64,000 bases of DNA from an uncultured Christensenellaceae bacterium (GTDB lineage Bacteria > Bacillota > Clostridia > Christensenellales > CAG-314), in the NCBI GenBank assembly GCA_910587795.1, contig CAJUNH010000003.1, positions 94,794-158,793 on the forward strand, given 5' to 3'. Below, one piece after another: positions 35,283 through 43,146 of this stretch. Position 1 is the stretch's first letter. Every line of letters starts with the position of its first letter. The notes under the pieces were generated by a model. The model ran no database searches. It saw only the letters and a program-made list of their open reading frames with translations, and was not told the origin of the DNA. Position numbers and translations under genes: made by a program.

Positions 35283-35380
35283 ACAGCCATTTTAACTCTG
35301 CGCAAACACGGGTTATTGCAATGTTTTGTTGACTGGAATACTATTTTGTAAAATCCTTTTTTCAAGGACCTGCAAAAGCA

Positions 35381-35413
35381 AAAAAAACCTTTCCGCAAAA
35401 GAAAGGTTTTTTT
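35381..35413 (-). terminator. Terminator after SpoIIQ-like gene
   Basis: Stem AAACCTTTC/GAAAGGTTT with loop CGCAAAA and T runs on both strands. Confidence 0.88.
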
Positions 35414-35437
35414 GTATCAAACGAAACGTTACTAATA

Positions 35438-36106
35438 TTAGTCCGCTTCTACTTCTCTAAATATTTCGCCCTTGATATAAGGCATAGGGTCTACGCTTGT
35501 GCCGTTTTTAGACACTTCTAAGTGAAGGTGCGCTCCGTCCATAAATTCATTAGAAGCCGTTGTCGAAGCCGAACCAAGCTTGTCTCCCTTAGAGACGGTT
35601 TGCCCTTTAACAACCTGCACGTCCGAAAGCGATGCGTATTTTGCAACAACGTTGTCGCCGTGGTCTACCGTAACGATTTGTCCCATACCGAACGTCTCCG
35701 TAACGTCTATTACCGTACCGTCGTACATTGCGTTTACGGCAGTACCGTCCGCAGCAACAAGGTCTACCGCCTTGTGAGACGCCCATTCGTTCATTGTGGA
35801 GTTAAACACAAACAGTAAATCTTTACCGTCGGTATATTCCATACCTACCGAAGTATAAGCAATGGGAGAAGTAAAGTACACCTTGATTTTATCCTTGATA
35901 TCGGGCTTGTTATTATCGGGATCTTTATCGTCGGGATCGCCTACGACGGGATTATCGGGGATAACAGGCGTATCTGTATTCGGGCGAGTAAGCGTCACTG
36001 CAAGCACTACCGTGGCTATTGCAAGTATGCAAAGTATCAGTATAAGCAATGCGGCATTATTTCGCAAAAATCTTGTAAATTTGTTGGTCTTTTTTGTTGT
36101 ATTCAT
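35438..36106 (-). CDS. spoIIQ: SpoIIQ-like M23 metallopeptidase-domain protein
   Basis: A 222-residue protein with one N-terminal membrane segment (about 15-38), an Asp/Pro-rich linker and a LytM (M23) domain. SpoIIQ in the forespore membrane binds SpoIIIAH of the mother cell during engulfment. The zinc-ligand residues appear complete: the H and D of HKAVDL and the HxH of HLHLEV. Bacillus SpoIIQ lacks one ligand, while clostridial SpoIIQ keeps them, so this copy may be active. Context with spoIIGA-sigE supports the call; a generic cell-wall endopeptidase is the alternative. Confidence 0.82.
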   Translation of the reverse strand: MNTTKKTNKFTRFLRNNAALLILILCILAIATVVLAVTLTRPNTDTPVIPDNPVVGDPDDKDPDNNKPDIKDKIKVYFTSPIAYTSVGMEYTDGKDLLFVFNSTMNEWASHKAVDLVAADGTAVNAMYDGTVIDVTETFGMGQIVTVDHGDNVVAKYASLSDVQVVKGQTVSKGDKLGSASTTASNEFMDGAHLHLEVSKNGTSVDPMPYIKGEIFREVEAD

Positions 36107-36183
36107 TTATTGCCTCCGTTGATTGTTTGTTGAAATTGTTGACAAGCGTTTAAATTTTTATACGGTATCTCAAAATATTTTTA

Positions 36184-36645
36184 TTAATATTCGCCTAATA
36201 TCAGCGGGTATCCTACCGTTACAGTGCCGCCTGATAATGCAATTTGCACGTTAACAAGCTTACCGTCGATAACAATACCGCCCCTTAAACGCGGACTGTA
36301 TAAACATGCCACGTACAAACCGTCTAATTGCTGTACGGAAATTATCTGCGCGTTTAACCTTGATATTACAAATTCCGCGTCCTGTTCGTTTCCATTAAAA
36401 CATACGCTTAATCCGTCCACATCACGGCAATTTCGCAAAGTTTCGTAACAGTTGGCAATGGTACAGTTTACCATATAACCCAAACCTGTATTTACAGCGC
36501 TGCACAGTGTACTACGGCAATATACCGTTACTTTTGCGTCGTCTGCGTAGCAAAGAATTTCGCTATATATAGATTGCGGCATAAAGTACAGCATTGCGCC
36601 AAAAACTACCGCAACTAATAAGGTTACAACAATCAGTCGTTTCAT
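36184..36645 (-). CDS. Membrane-anchored protein of unknown function
   Basis: A 153-residue protein with one N-terminal hydrophobic segment (about 4-23) and an extracytoplasmic domain of mixed strand character rich in Cys (C32, C43 and others) and Val. I do not recognise the family. It lies 77 bases upstream of the SpoIIQ-like gene on the same strand, between sporulation genes and prs, so a sporulation role is possible but not shown. Confidence 0.65.
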   Translation of the reverse strand: MKRLIVVTLLVAVVFGAMLYFMPQSIYSEILCYADDAKVTVYCRSTLCSAVNTGLGYMVNCTIANCYETLRNCRDVDGLSVCFNGNEQDAEFVISRLNAQIISVQQLDGLYVACLYSPRLRGGIVIDGKLVNVQIALSGGTVTVGYPLILGEY

Positions 36646-36686
36646 AATAAAAAAATTATTGACACAATAAAATCAAAAAATACCAC

Positions 36687-36722
36687 AAAAAAAAGACGAA
36701 CGTATATTTCCGTCCGTCTTAA
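36687..36722 (-). terminator. Terminator of prs
   Basis: Stem AAGACGGACG/CGTTCGTCTT with loop GAAATATA and a run of eight T on the minus strand. Confidence 0.9.
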
Positions 36723-36760
36723 CAACCGAGCTATTAAGTTTTAAATCAAATCGAATACGC

Positions 36761-37714
36761 TTATTCGTAAAGCTTAGAAAACGGCAAGTCCGTATATACG
36801 CGTTCTATTGCTTCGGCAAACAAATCGGCAATAGAAACAACTTCTATTTTACCTATACGCTTTTCGGCGGATAAATCTATTGTGTCCAAAACTATTATTT
36901 TAGACAACGGACTGTCCTCCAAACGTTTTATTGCAGGCCCCGACAAAACAGCGTGCGTACAGCAAGCTATAACCGCGCTTGCGCCGTTATCTGCAAGCGC
37001 TTGCGCACCTTGACAGATAGTGCCTGCCGTATCTATCATATCGTCCAACATCAGGCACGTACGTCCTTTTACGTCGCCGACGATATTCATCACTTCCATA
37101 ACGTTTGCACGGGGGCGGCGTTTGTCGATAATTGCAAGGGGCGCGTCAAACCTGCTTGCCATTGCCCTGCTGCGTACAACGCTGCCAGTATCGGGGCTGA
37201 CGATGGTCATATTATCGGGCACGCCCACCTTTTTAAAATATTTAACCAAAACCGGCATACCCATAAGGTTATCTACGGGTATGTTAAAAAAGCCTTGCAA
37301 CTGACTGCTGTGCAAATCCATCGTAAGCACTCTGTTTGCGCCCGCAGTCTGCAAAATGTCCGCTACAAGCTTTGCGGAAATCGGGTCGCGCGGGTTTGCC
37401 TTACGGTCCTGACGCGCATAACCGAAATACGGCATAACCGCTGTAATACGTCCAGCCGAAGAACGTTTGCACGCGTCGATTATCAAAAGCAATTCCATCA
37501 AGTTATCGTTTACAGGAGTATTTGTAGACTGGATTATAAATACGTCGCATCCGCGTACCGATTCGTGCAGATTTACCGAAGTTTCTCCATCGGAAAACTT
37601 TCCTACCGCCAACTTGCCCAAATCCAAGTCCAGTTGATTGCATATAGCTCTTGCTAATTTTTGACTGGAATTACCTGCAAAGATTTTGATTGAGCCATGA
37701 ATTTGATTGAGCAT
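36761..37714 (-). CDS. prs: Ribose-phosphate pyrophosphokinase
   Basis: Makes PRPP from ribose 5-phosphate and ATP for purine, pyrimidine, His and Trp synthesis. Motifs visible: the flexible-loop region PYFGYARQDRK, the Mg-binding DLHSSQLQGFF, and the PRPP loop CLMLDDMIDTAGT. I start at the ATG at 37714 (MLNQIHGSIK), giving 317 residues, the normal family size; GGGGGAAAT precedes it. Single gene with its own promoter and terminator. Confidence 0.96.
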   Translation of the reverse strand: MLNQIHGSIKIFAGNSSQKLARAICNQLDLDLGKLAVGKFSDGETSVNLHESVRGCDVFIIQSTNTPVNDNLMELLLIIDACKRSSAGRITAVMPYFGYARQDRKANPRDPISAKLVADILQTAGANRVLTMDLHSSQLQGFFNIPVDNLMGMPVLVKYFKKVGVPDNMTIVSPDTGSVVRSRAMASRFDAPLAIIDKRRPRANVMEVMNIVGDVKGRTCLMLDDMIDTAGTICQGAQALADNGASAVIACCTHAVLSGPAIKRLEDSPLSKIIVLDTIDLSAEKRIGKIEVVSIADLFAEAIERVYTDLPFSKLYE

Positions 37715-38073
37715 ATTTCCCCCAAAATACGACAATATAAATTACTTTCACGGATAATTGACATTCTTGCCGTAATTAGCGGCACAACGTCAAACAGTGT
37801 TTACAATATATTAATTGTATATTTTTGTCGGTTACGTGTCAAGCAAATACACGGCTGCTAAATATATGCAATATTTCACTTTTATAACTATTTAAAGTTT
37901 TTTTAAATCATCAATACGTCACGTATAACGCGGCGGCAATACGTAAGTACTGCCGGTTAAAAACATTTTGAATTAAGCGTCGCTTAAAAACACATGACGT
38001 TTTTTACAACTTTAATAAACCCATAAACAAATATACGGTTTAATATTGCACGGCTGTACGACCGCCAAACTTT
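37715..38073. other. Intergenic region upstream of prs
   Basis: Holds the prs promoter and about 100 bases of leader. Further right are a dyad CGGCAATAC/GTACTGCCG (37935-37956) and AT-rich sequence ending at the DUF1540 stop. No other gene is supported. Confidence 0.55.
37814..37842 (-). promoter_or_regulatory. Promoter of prs
   Basis: TTGACA (37842-37837), 17-base spacer, TACAAT (37819-37814) on the minus strand. Confidence 0.85.
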
Positions 38074-38232
38074 TTAAATATTGTTTTTGGGAGAATAATT
38101 GCCGCAATAATGCGCTGTTTCGCAGTCGTCGCAGGGGGTTACGGTAATTTGGGAAAGTTTGCAGCAGCACTTGTCGCCGTTGTGGTGTTTGCAAGCCTGT
38201 ACGTCGCACAAAATGGTTTGATTGTTTTTCAT
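38074..38232 (-). CDS. DUF1540 cysteine-rich mini-protein
   Basis: A 52-residue protein that starts MKNNQTILCDVQACKHH and continues through GDKCCCKLSQITVTPCDDC to a C-terminal HYCGNYS. The CDVxxCxHH...C...I.V...C..C pattern is the DUF1540 signature, a probable small metal-binding (zinc or Fe-S) domain common in spore formers. GGAGACTTTAA precedes the ATG at 38232. A longer overlapping frame (38012-38209) is out of phase and lacks a ribosome binding site. It is divergent from rplI. Confidence 0.85.
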   Translation of the reverse strand: MKNNQTILCDVQACKHHNGDKCCCKLSQITVTPCDDCETAHYCGNYSPKNNI

Positions 38233-38302
38233 TTAAAGTCTCCTTTTATTTTATTTAGTACTAATAGTTTTACCATAGTATTTTAAAAAAATACGCAATG
38301 TC

Positions 38303-38331
38303 TTGACTTAAAACCGAAGATAAGCTATACT
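38303..38331 (+). promoter_or_regulatory. Promoter of rplI
   Basis: TTGACT (38303-38308), 17-base spacer, TATACT (38326-38331). Confidence 0.82.
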
Positions 38332-38425
38332 TAAAATGCAGTACGGTTTTGTTTTGTAAATTACTTTTGGAACACAATGCAAAAGTCAACAGACGAAGCC
38401 CAATGCTCACGCAGGAGATTATATT

Positions 38426-38863
38426 ATGAAAATTTTACTGTTACAAGACGTTAAAGGACAAGGAAAAAAAGGCGAAATTATCAACGCCAGCGACGGATAT
38501 GCAAACAACTTTTTGATTAAAAAGGGCTTGGGCGTTGTTGCCACCGCAGATACAATAAACTCGGTAGCAATTAAAAACAAGGCGATTGAACGACAAAAGG
38601 CGGAAGAAAAGCAAAAAGCAATGGACGACGCTAAACGGCTTAAAGGACAGGTAATACGAATTACCGCAAGCAAGGGCAGTCAGGGAAAGATGTACGGAAG
38701 CATAACTAATAAAGAAATCGCAGAGGAACTTATAAAGTTGGGCTTTAAAGTAGATAAAAAGCAAATCGTATTAAAAGATCCTATCCGCGTTGTCGGCGAA
38801 TATCCCGTTACCGTTAAAATGTACGCCGAAATTTCCACCGCCGTTACCGTTATTGTGGAATAA
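38426..38863 (+). CDS. rplI: 50S ribosomal protein bL9
   Basis: A 145-residue ribosomal protein. The N-terminal 23S-binding domain is MKILLLQDVKGQGKKGEI followed by GYANNFLIKKG; a long connecting helix (about 45-75) and a C-terminal domain follow. Length is normal. It is alone here, without rpsF/rpsR/dnaB or yybT neighbours seen in many Firmicutes. AGGAG precedes the ATG by about nine bases. Confidence 0.97.
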   Translation: MKILLLQDVKGQGKKGEIINASDGYANNFLIKKGLGVVATADTINSVAIKNKAIERQKAEEKQKAMDDAKRLKGQVIRITASKGSQGKMYGSITNKEIAEELIKLGFKVDKKQIVLKDPIRVVGEYPVTVKMYAEISTAVTVIVE

Positions 38864-38945
38864 AAAACAAACGCTTAGCCACACAAACAATAGTACGGAT
38901 AAACTAACGGAGTTTTTATGTCAGCCTCATCGGTTGAACCTTTTT

Positions 38946-38975
38946 TGAACCCCGCGACTATCGCGGGGTTTTCTT
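38946..38975 (+). terminator. Terminator after rplI
   Basis: Stem AACCCCGCGA/TCGCGGGGTT, then TTCTT. Upstream Ts also let it act on the minus strand. Confidence 0.88.
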
Positions 38976-38982
38976 ATACAGC

Positions 38983-39016
38983 AAAACCCCTCCCGTATAT
39001 AACGGAAGGGGTTTTG
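38983..39016 (-). terminator. Terminator after rplL
   Basis: Stem AAAACCCCTTCCG/CGGGAGGGGTTTT on the minus strand. It closes the rpmG-rplL gene run. Confidence 0.85.
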
Positions 39017-39038
39017 ACTCCTTATTTGAAAAGTTAAA

Positions 39039-39407
39039 TTACTTAATTTCAGCTTCTGCGCCTGCTTCGGTAAGAGTTTTAACCATACCTTCGGCAGTTT
39101 CCTTAGGTTGAGCTTCCTTAATTGTAGCGGGAGCGCTTTCAACAAGGTTTTTAGCTTCTACAAGACCAAGACCCGTAAGTTCGCGTACTGCCTTGATAAC
39201 GGCGATTTTGTTGCCGCCGATAGCCTTCAAAACTACGTCGAATTCTGTCTTTTCTTCTGCTGCGGGAGCTGCTGCTACTGCACCGCCTGCTACTGCAACG
39301 GGAGCTGCTGCGGACACGCCGAATTCTTCTTCGATAGCGTGTACAAGTTCGTTAAGTTCCAATACGGAAAGAGCTTTGATCTCTTCAATAAATTTTTTCG
39401 TATCCAT
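39039..39407 (-). CDS. rplL: 50S ribosomal protein bL12 (L7/L12)
   Basis: A 122-residue stalk protein that recruits translation GTPases. The N-terminal dimerisation helix pair (about 1-30) is followed by an Ala-rich hinge (AAAPVAVAGGAVAAAPAA) and the C-terminal domain with KTEFDVVLKAIGGNKIAVIKAVRE and GLVEAKNLVE. It is the last gene of the run, 78 bases after rplJ. Confidence 0.98.
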   Translation of the reverse strand: MDTKKFIEEIKALSVLELNELVHAIEEEFGVSAAAPVAVAGGAVAAAPAAEEKTEFDVVLKAIGGNKIAVIKAVRELTGLGLVEAKNLVESAPATIKEAQPKETAEGMVKTLTEAGAEAEIK

Positions 39408-39485
39408 TGTAATGTTATCTCCTATAATATTTTAATTTAATGTTGTCCTTTAAGCGGACTTACTTTTTGCGGCGGTAATATTAAA

Positions 39486-40001
39486 TTACTCCGCTTTTTC
39501 GGCAATTGCATTCAAAGCAACAGCCAAACCGCGCATGGGCGCAGACAATACCGATACCAACATACCGAGCAATACTTCGCGGCCGGGCACTTTGCTCATA
39601 GCATCGCACATCGACGCGTCGGCAAATTGTTTATCGAACATACCGCACTTGATTTTCATTGCCTTATACTTAGAGATACCCTCTGCCGCCACTTTTGCGG
39701 GAGCAACCGCGTCGGTTGTACCAAAGGCAAAAGCGCTGGGACCGTTCAACGCTTCGTCAAATTCGGTGTAGCCAAGTTCGTTAAGCGCTTTACGGAAAAG
39801 AGTGTTTTTAAGTACCTTGTACTCAACGCCGTTTTTTCTAAACTCGGCGCGGAATTCGGTGTCTTGTGCCACTGTCAAGCCTTTGTAATCGATTATAACA
39901 AACGATTGACTGTTTTGGATTTGTTCCTTGATTTGCTCGACGGCTTCTCTCTTAGCCGCCTGCGAGGGGCTTAAATGTCCGTGATGACGTTCGTGTTCCA
40001 T
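39486..40001 (-). CDS. rplJ: 50S ribosomal protein uL10
   Basis: A 171-residue stalk base protein that carries L12 dimers. The conserved start of the domain is AAKREAVEQIKEQI, then SFVIIDYKGLTVAQ and YKVLKNTLFRKAL. The C-terminal helix binds L12. The first 14 residues (MEHERHHGHLSPSQ) are a His-rich extension not usual in the family. Control is by the L10 leader just upstream, where L10-L12 binding is expected to repress. Confidence 0.96.
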   Translation of the reverse strand: MEHERHHGHLSPSQAAKREAVEQIKEQIQNSQSFVIIDYKGLTVAQDTEFRAEFRKNGVEYKVLKNTLFRKALNELGYTEFDEALNGPSAFAFGTTDAVAPAKVAAEGISKYKAMKIKCGMFDKQFADASMCDAMSKVPGREVLLGMLVSVLSAPMRGLAVALNAIAEKAE

Positions 40002-40036
40002 AATCTGTTTTCCTCCTTTTAATATTTTTAATTAAA

Positions 40037-40150
40037 AACCCTTGCACCGCATAATATGGGTACAAGGGTAGAAAAACCTCAGTTGTACCTCGGCAAGATT
40101 TACTGTTACTTGCTGTCTTTGGAACGGTTTTAAAGGATTGTTAATATTTA
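40037..40150 (-). ncRNA. Ribosomal protein L10 leader with attenuator
   Basis: On the minus strand the kink-turn core AAAGACAGCAAGTAAC is followed by CTTGCCGAGGTACAACT (40125-40081), which matches the Bacillus L10 leader. A second hairpin, ACCCTTGTACCCAT...ATGCGGTGCAAGGGT (40070-40039), followed by TTTTTAATT, looks like a terminator. L10(L12)4 binding would favour the terminator and lower rplJL expression. Confidence 0.92.
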
Positions 40151-40287
40151 AGTTAGATGACGGAGATTTTAAACAAATACGCCGCGTTTTGTAAAAATAC
40201 AATCGGCTAACAGTTCTTTATCTAATTAGTTACCGCTTATATTTTTTAATTGCTCAGCTTTTAAATTCCGCCTACGCAAACAAAAGC

Positions 40288-40965
40288 TTATTTATACGAT
40301 ACTTTAATGCCGGGACCCATCGTTGTAGCGATGGCAACGGATTTAAGGTACGTACCCTTAGCAGCGGCGGGTTTAGCCTTGATTAACGCATCCATAATAA
40401 CGGTTGCATTTTCCAAAAGCTTGTCCTTACCGAAAGACTTTTTACCGAATATAACGTGAACAATCGATTGCTTGTCCAAACGGTATTCTACTTTACCTGC
40501 TTTAATATCGTGCAGCGTCTTTGCAATATCCATAGTAACCGTACCGCTTTTCGGGTTGGGCATTAAACCCTTAGGTCCCAAAACTTTACCCATACGGCCT
40601 ACAAGACCCATCATATCGGGAGTTGTTACCAACACGTCAAAGTCGAACCAGTTTTCTTTCTGCATCTTTTCGATGTATTCTTCCGCGCCTACGTATTCTG
40701 CGCCTGCCGCGGTTGCTTCGTCAGCCTTTGCACCCTTAGCAATTACCAATACGCGTACGGTTTTACCTGTACCGTTAGGCAATACTACCACGCCGCGGAC
40801 CTGTTGGTCTGCTTTACGGCTGTCTACGCCCAGTTTTACGTGAAGTTCCAATGTTTCGTCAAATTTTGCGGATGCGGTATCCAAAGCCACTTGTATGGCT
40901 TCGCCCATATCATATTGCTTTGTTTTGTCGATTTTTTTCAAAGCATCAACATATTTCTTTCCCAT
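40288..40965 (-). CDS. rplA: 50S ribosomal protein uL1
   Basis: A 225-residue protein of the L1 stalk. The signature VTTPDMMGLVGRMGKVLGPKGLMPNPK is near the middle, and VDSRKADQQVRGVVVLPNGTGK sits near residue 50. Length is normal. It is 14 bases after rplK and is separated from rplJ by the L10 leader. Confidence 0.98.
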   Translation of the reverse strand: MGKKYVDALKKIDKTKQYDMGEAIQVALDTASAKFDETLELHVKLGVDSRKADQQVRGVVVLPNGTGKTVRVLVIAKGAKADEATAAGAEYVGAEEYIEKMQKENWFDFDVLVTTPDMMGLVGRMGKVLGPKGLMPNPKSGTVTMDIAKTLHDIKAGKVEYRLDKQSIVHVIFGKKSFGKDKLLENATVIMDALIKAKPAAAKGTYLKSVAIATTMGPGIKVSYK

Positions 40966-40979
40966 TGTGCGACGCCTCC

Positions 40980-41405
40980 TTAACCTTCAACAACAATGCC
41001 CATACTGCGAGCAGTACCTGCAATCATCGAGCAAGCAGATTCCAACGAAGCGGCGTTAAGGTCAACCATCTTCAGCTTTGCAATCTCCTCGATTTGCGCG
41101 TGTGTAATCTTAGCAACTTTAGTTCTGTTAGGGGTTGCGCTGCCGCTTTCGATACCGCATGCCTTCTTAATAAGCACGGGTGCGGGGGGCGTCTTTAAAA
41201 TAAACGTAAAGCTGTGATCTTGATAAATTGTTACGATTACGGGTATTATAAGACCCGCTTTATCAGCGGTCCTTGCGTTAAAATCCTTTGTAAACGCAGG
41301 AATGTTAATTCCGTGAGGACCTAAAGCCGAACCTACCGGGGGAGCCGGAGTGGCTTTTCCTGCGGGAAGTTGAAGTTTAACTACCGCGGTGACTTTCTTT
41401 GCCAT
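40980..41405 (-). CDS. rplK: 50S ribosomal protein uL11
   Basis: A 141-residue protein of the GTPase-associated centre. The proline-rich N-terminal LQLPAGKATPAPPVGSALG and the C-terminal 23S-binding domain ending GTARSMGIVVEG are conserved. AGGAGG precedes the ATG. Upstream of rplA in the usual pair. Confidence 0.98.
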   Translation of the reverse strand: MAKKVTAVVKLQLPAGKATPAPPVGSALGPHGINIPAFTKDFNARTADKAGLIIPVIVTIYQDHSFTFILKTPPAPVLIKKACGIESGSATPNRTKVAKITHAQIEEIAKLKMVDLNAASLESACSMIAGTARSMGIVVEG

Positions 41406-41515
41406 GATTTCCTCCTATTCGTGGTATTAGCGAAAGGGTCGGTCTGTTGTTGTATTTTAACCCTTTCTCCCATTTATGCGTGATTAGGCGCAACGCACAA
41501 CGCCGTATAACACAA

Positions 41516-42073
41516 CTAATCCTCTACCACAGTAACGGTAGGATTATTGAGTTTTTCTATTTGGATAAAGTCCATATCGACAGACGTTTCTCTGCCGAAC
41601 ATATTAAGCACTACTTGCGCCTTTTGACGGACAAGGTCGATTTCCTTAATTACGCCCACCATTCCTTCAAACGGACCGGTTACAACCGTAACGTTATCGC
41701 CCACTACCATCGTAAAGTCCGCAACGCGGTCTTCAAGTCCCAAACGCTTTACTTCGTCCTCTTCCAAGGGCCAAGCTTTACCGTTGGGTCCTACAAAACC
41801 CGTAACGCCTCTGGTGTTTGTAAGCGTAAACCACATTTGATTGGAATACACCAGTTTTATAAACACGTATCCGGGCATAACCTTAGCTTCGTATGCTTTC
41901 TTTTTGCCGTTTTTATCCTCTATAAGCGTCTCGGTAGGAATTTTTACATCCAAAATTACATCTTGCAAATTGCCGTTTTCAACAATTTGCTCGATGCTTT
42001 TTTTTACCAAGCTTTCGTAGCCGGAATACGTATGCAGGATATACCACCTAGCAGTTGTGCTTTGTTTGCTCAT
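41516..42073 (-). CDS. nusG: Transcription termination/antitermination protein NusG
   Basis: A 185-residue factor that binds RNA polymerase and affects pausing and termination. The NGN domain has RWYILHTYSGYESLVKKSI and PGYVFIKLV; the C-terminal KOW domain has GDNVTVVTGPFEGMVGVI. Length is normal. It lies between secE and rplK. Confidence 0.97.
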   Translation of the reverse strand: MSKQSTTARWYILHTYSGYESLVKKSIEQIVENGNLQDVILDVKIPTETLIEDKNGKKKAYEAKVMPGYVFIKLVYSNQMWFTLTNTRGVTGFVGPNGKAWPLEEDEVKRLGLEDRVADFTMVVGDNVTVVTGPFEGMVGVIKEIDLVRQKAQVVLNMFGRETSVDMDFIQIEKLNNPTVTVVED

Positions 42074-42095
42074 AATTTTCGTCTATGCTCCAATC

Positions 42096-42320
42096 TTAGC
42101 CTTTTGTGCTGATAAGCGATAACAACCATGCAAATAACGAATCCGCACCGAGGATAATCAACGCAAAGAACAAAACAACAAGCAAAACTATACCTGTATT
42201 TTTAAGTACGGTTTTAAAGTTGGGCCAAGTAACTTTTTTAAGTTCCGACCAGCTCTTTACAAAGAACGCGCCCAAACGTTTAAAGAAGTTGGGTCTTTTT
42301 GCCTTTTGTTGCGCTGCCAT
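42096..42320 (-). CDS. secE: Preprotein translocase subunit SecE
   Basis: A 74-residue single-span SecE typical of Firmicutes. The amphipathic segment FVKSWSELKKVTWPNFKTVLKN is followed by one membrane helix (VLLVVLFFALIILGADSLFAW). It clamps SecY in the membrane. The position between rpmG and nusG is canonical. Confidence 0.96.
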   Translation of the reverse strand: MAAQQKAKRPNFFKRLGAFFVKSWSELKKVTWPNFKTVLKNTGIVLLVVLFFALIILGADSLFAWLLSLISTKG

Positions 42321-42331
42321 AACAATCCTCC

Positions 42332-42499
42332 TTACTTCGATTCCTTGTGGACAGTGTGTTTTTTACAAAATCTACAATACTTGTGGAATTCCAGTCTGTC
42401 AGTTGTTGTTTTGCCGTTTTTGTAAGTGTCGTAGTTACGTTGTTTGCATTCGGTGCAAGCAAGTACAACCTTGACTCTATTACCTTTTTTCGCAGCCAT
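42332..42499 (-). CDS. rpmG: 50S ribosomal protein bL33
   Basis: A 55-residue protein beginning MAAKKGNRVKVVLACTECK. Two CxxC pairs (CTEC and CRFC) identify the zinc-binding form of L33. GGAGATTTGATACT precedes the ATG at 42499. It is the first gene of the secE-nusG-rplKAJL run. A longer overlapping frame over 42280-42576 is in another phase. Confidence 0.95.
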   Translation of the reverse strand: MAAKKGNRVKVVLACTECKQRNYDTYKNGKTTTDRLEFHKYCRFCKKHTVHKESK

Positions 42500-42680
42500 A
42501 GTATCAAATCTCCTGTGTTTTTGATGCAGAAACCGTTATAAAAAAACAATTTCGCACGCAAAAAATTACACCCCATACTGAAGTGCTAGATAATAATAAC
42601 ATAAATAACTTATACCGTCAACCGATTTAAGACTATTTAACGCCAAAATATATGTTTTTGACAATTAAATTTTATCGTCT

Positions 42681-43075
42681 TTAATTATATCGCAAAACAA
42701 CGACGTTAGTTCCGGTAAAACCCGGACGAGCGTTTTACGATGTTATTAAAACCGGATCAATCCAATTAGACTCGGTTGATTGCTTAATTATACAATACAA
42801 CATATAAAACGCGCACACCCAAAATTGTAATAATTGACATACGTATTTGCACTATGATATAATTAAGCAATTAACTAAGTTTAACGGGATCTAAATACTC
42901 TTAATTACATCGTAAAAGGCTAAACAATTATTTATTTGATTTAGCGTATATATTTTACGATATATTTAAGTAATAATCGGGTTAAACGGAACTCCGCAGG
43001 ATATATTTATATCGTATAACGCATAAAAGTCATTATTTTTGTAAGTATTCTTAGTGTACGATATAATTATACAAC
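42681..43075. repeat. Alternating inverted-repeat array, class 2, with an inverted half
   Basis: The left arm TTAATTATATCGCAAAAC (42681-42698) and right arm GTTTTACGATGTTATTAA (42732-42749) are separated by exactly 33 bases and followed by a 34-base core with CCAATTAGACTCGGTTGAT, shared with 5.8 kb. A second left arm is at 42784-42801. From about 42855 the same order appears on the opposite strand (ATATAATTAAGCAATTAAC; TTAATTACATCGTAAAAGG at 42901-42919). Degenerate arms continue to 43075 (GTGTACGATATAATTATAC). Confidence 0.75.
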
Positions 43076-43146
43076 CGCTTTTATAAAAAATTAATCGCCT
43101 TTATGCAGCGGTTAAGCTACTGCCGCCGCTGCAAGTTAGGAGCAAT

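Noticed and set aside
38012..38209. 65-residue minus-strand frame
   Set aside because: It overlaps the DUF1540 gene in another phase and lacks a ribosome binding site; the DUF1540 frame is clearly the real one.
42500..42600. tRNA gene upstream of rpmG
   Set aside because: A tRNA often lies near secE, but no cloverleaf or TTCGAATC-type arm is visible here.
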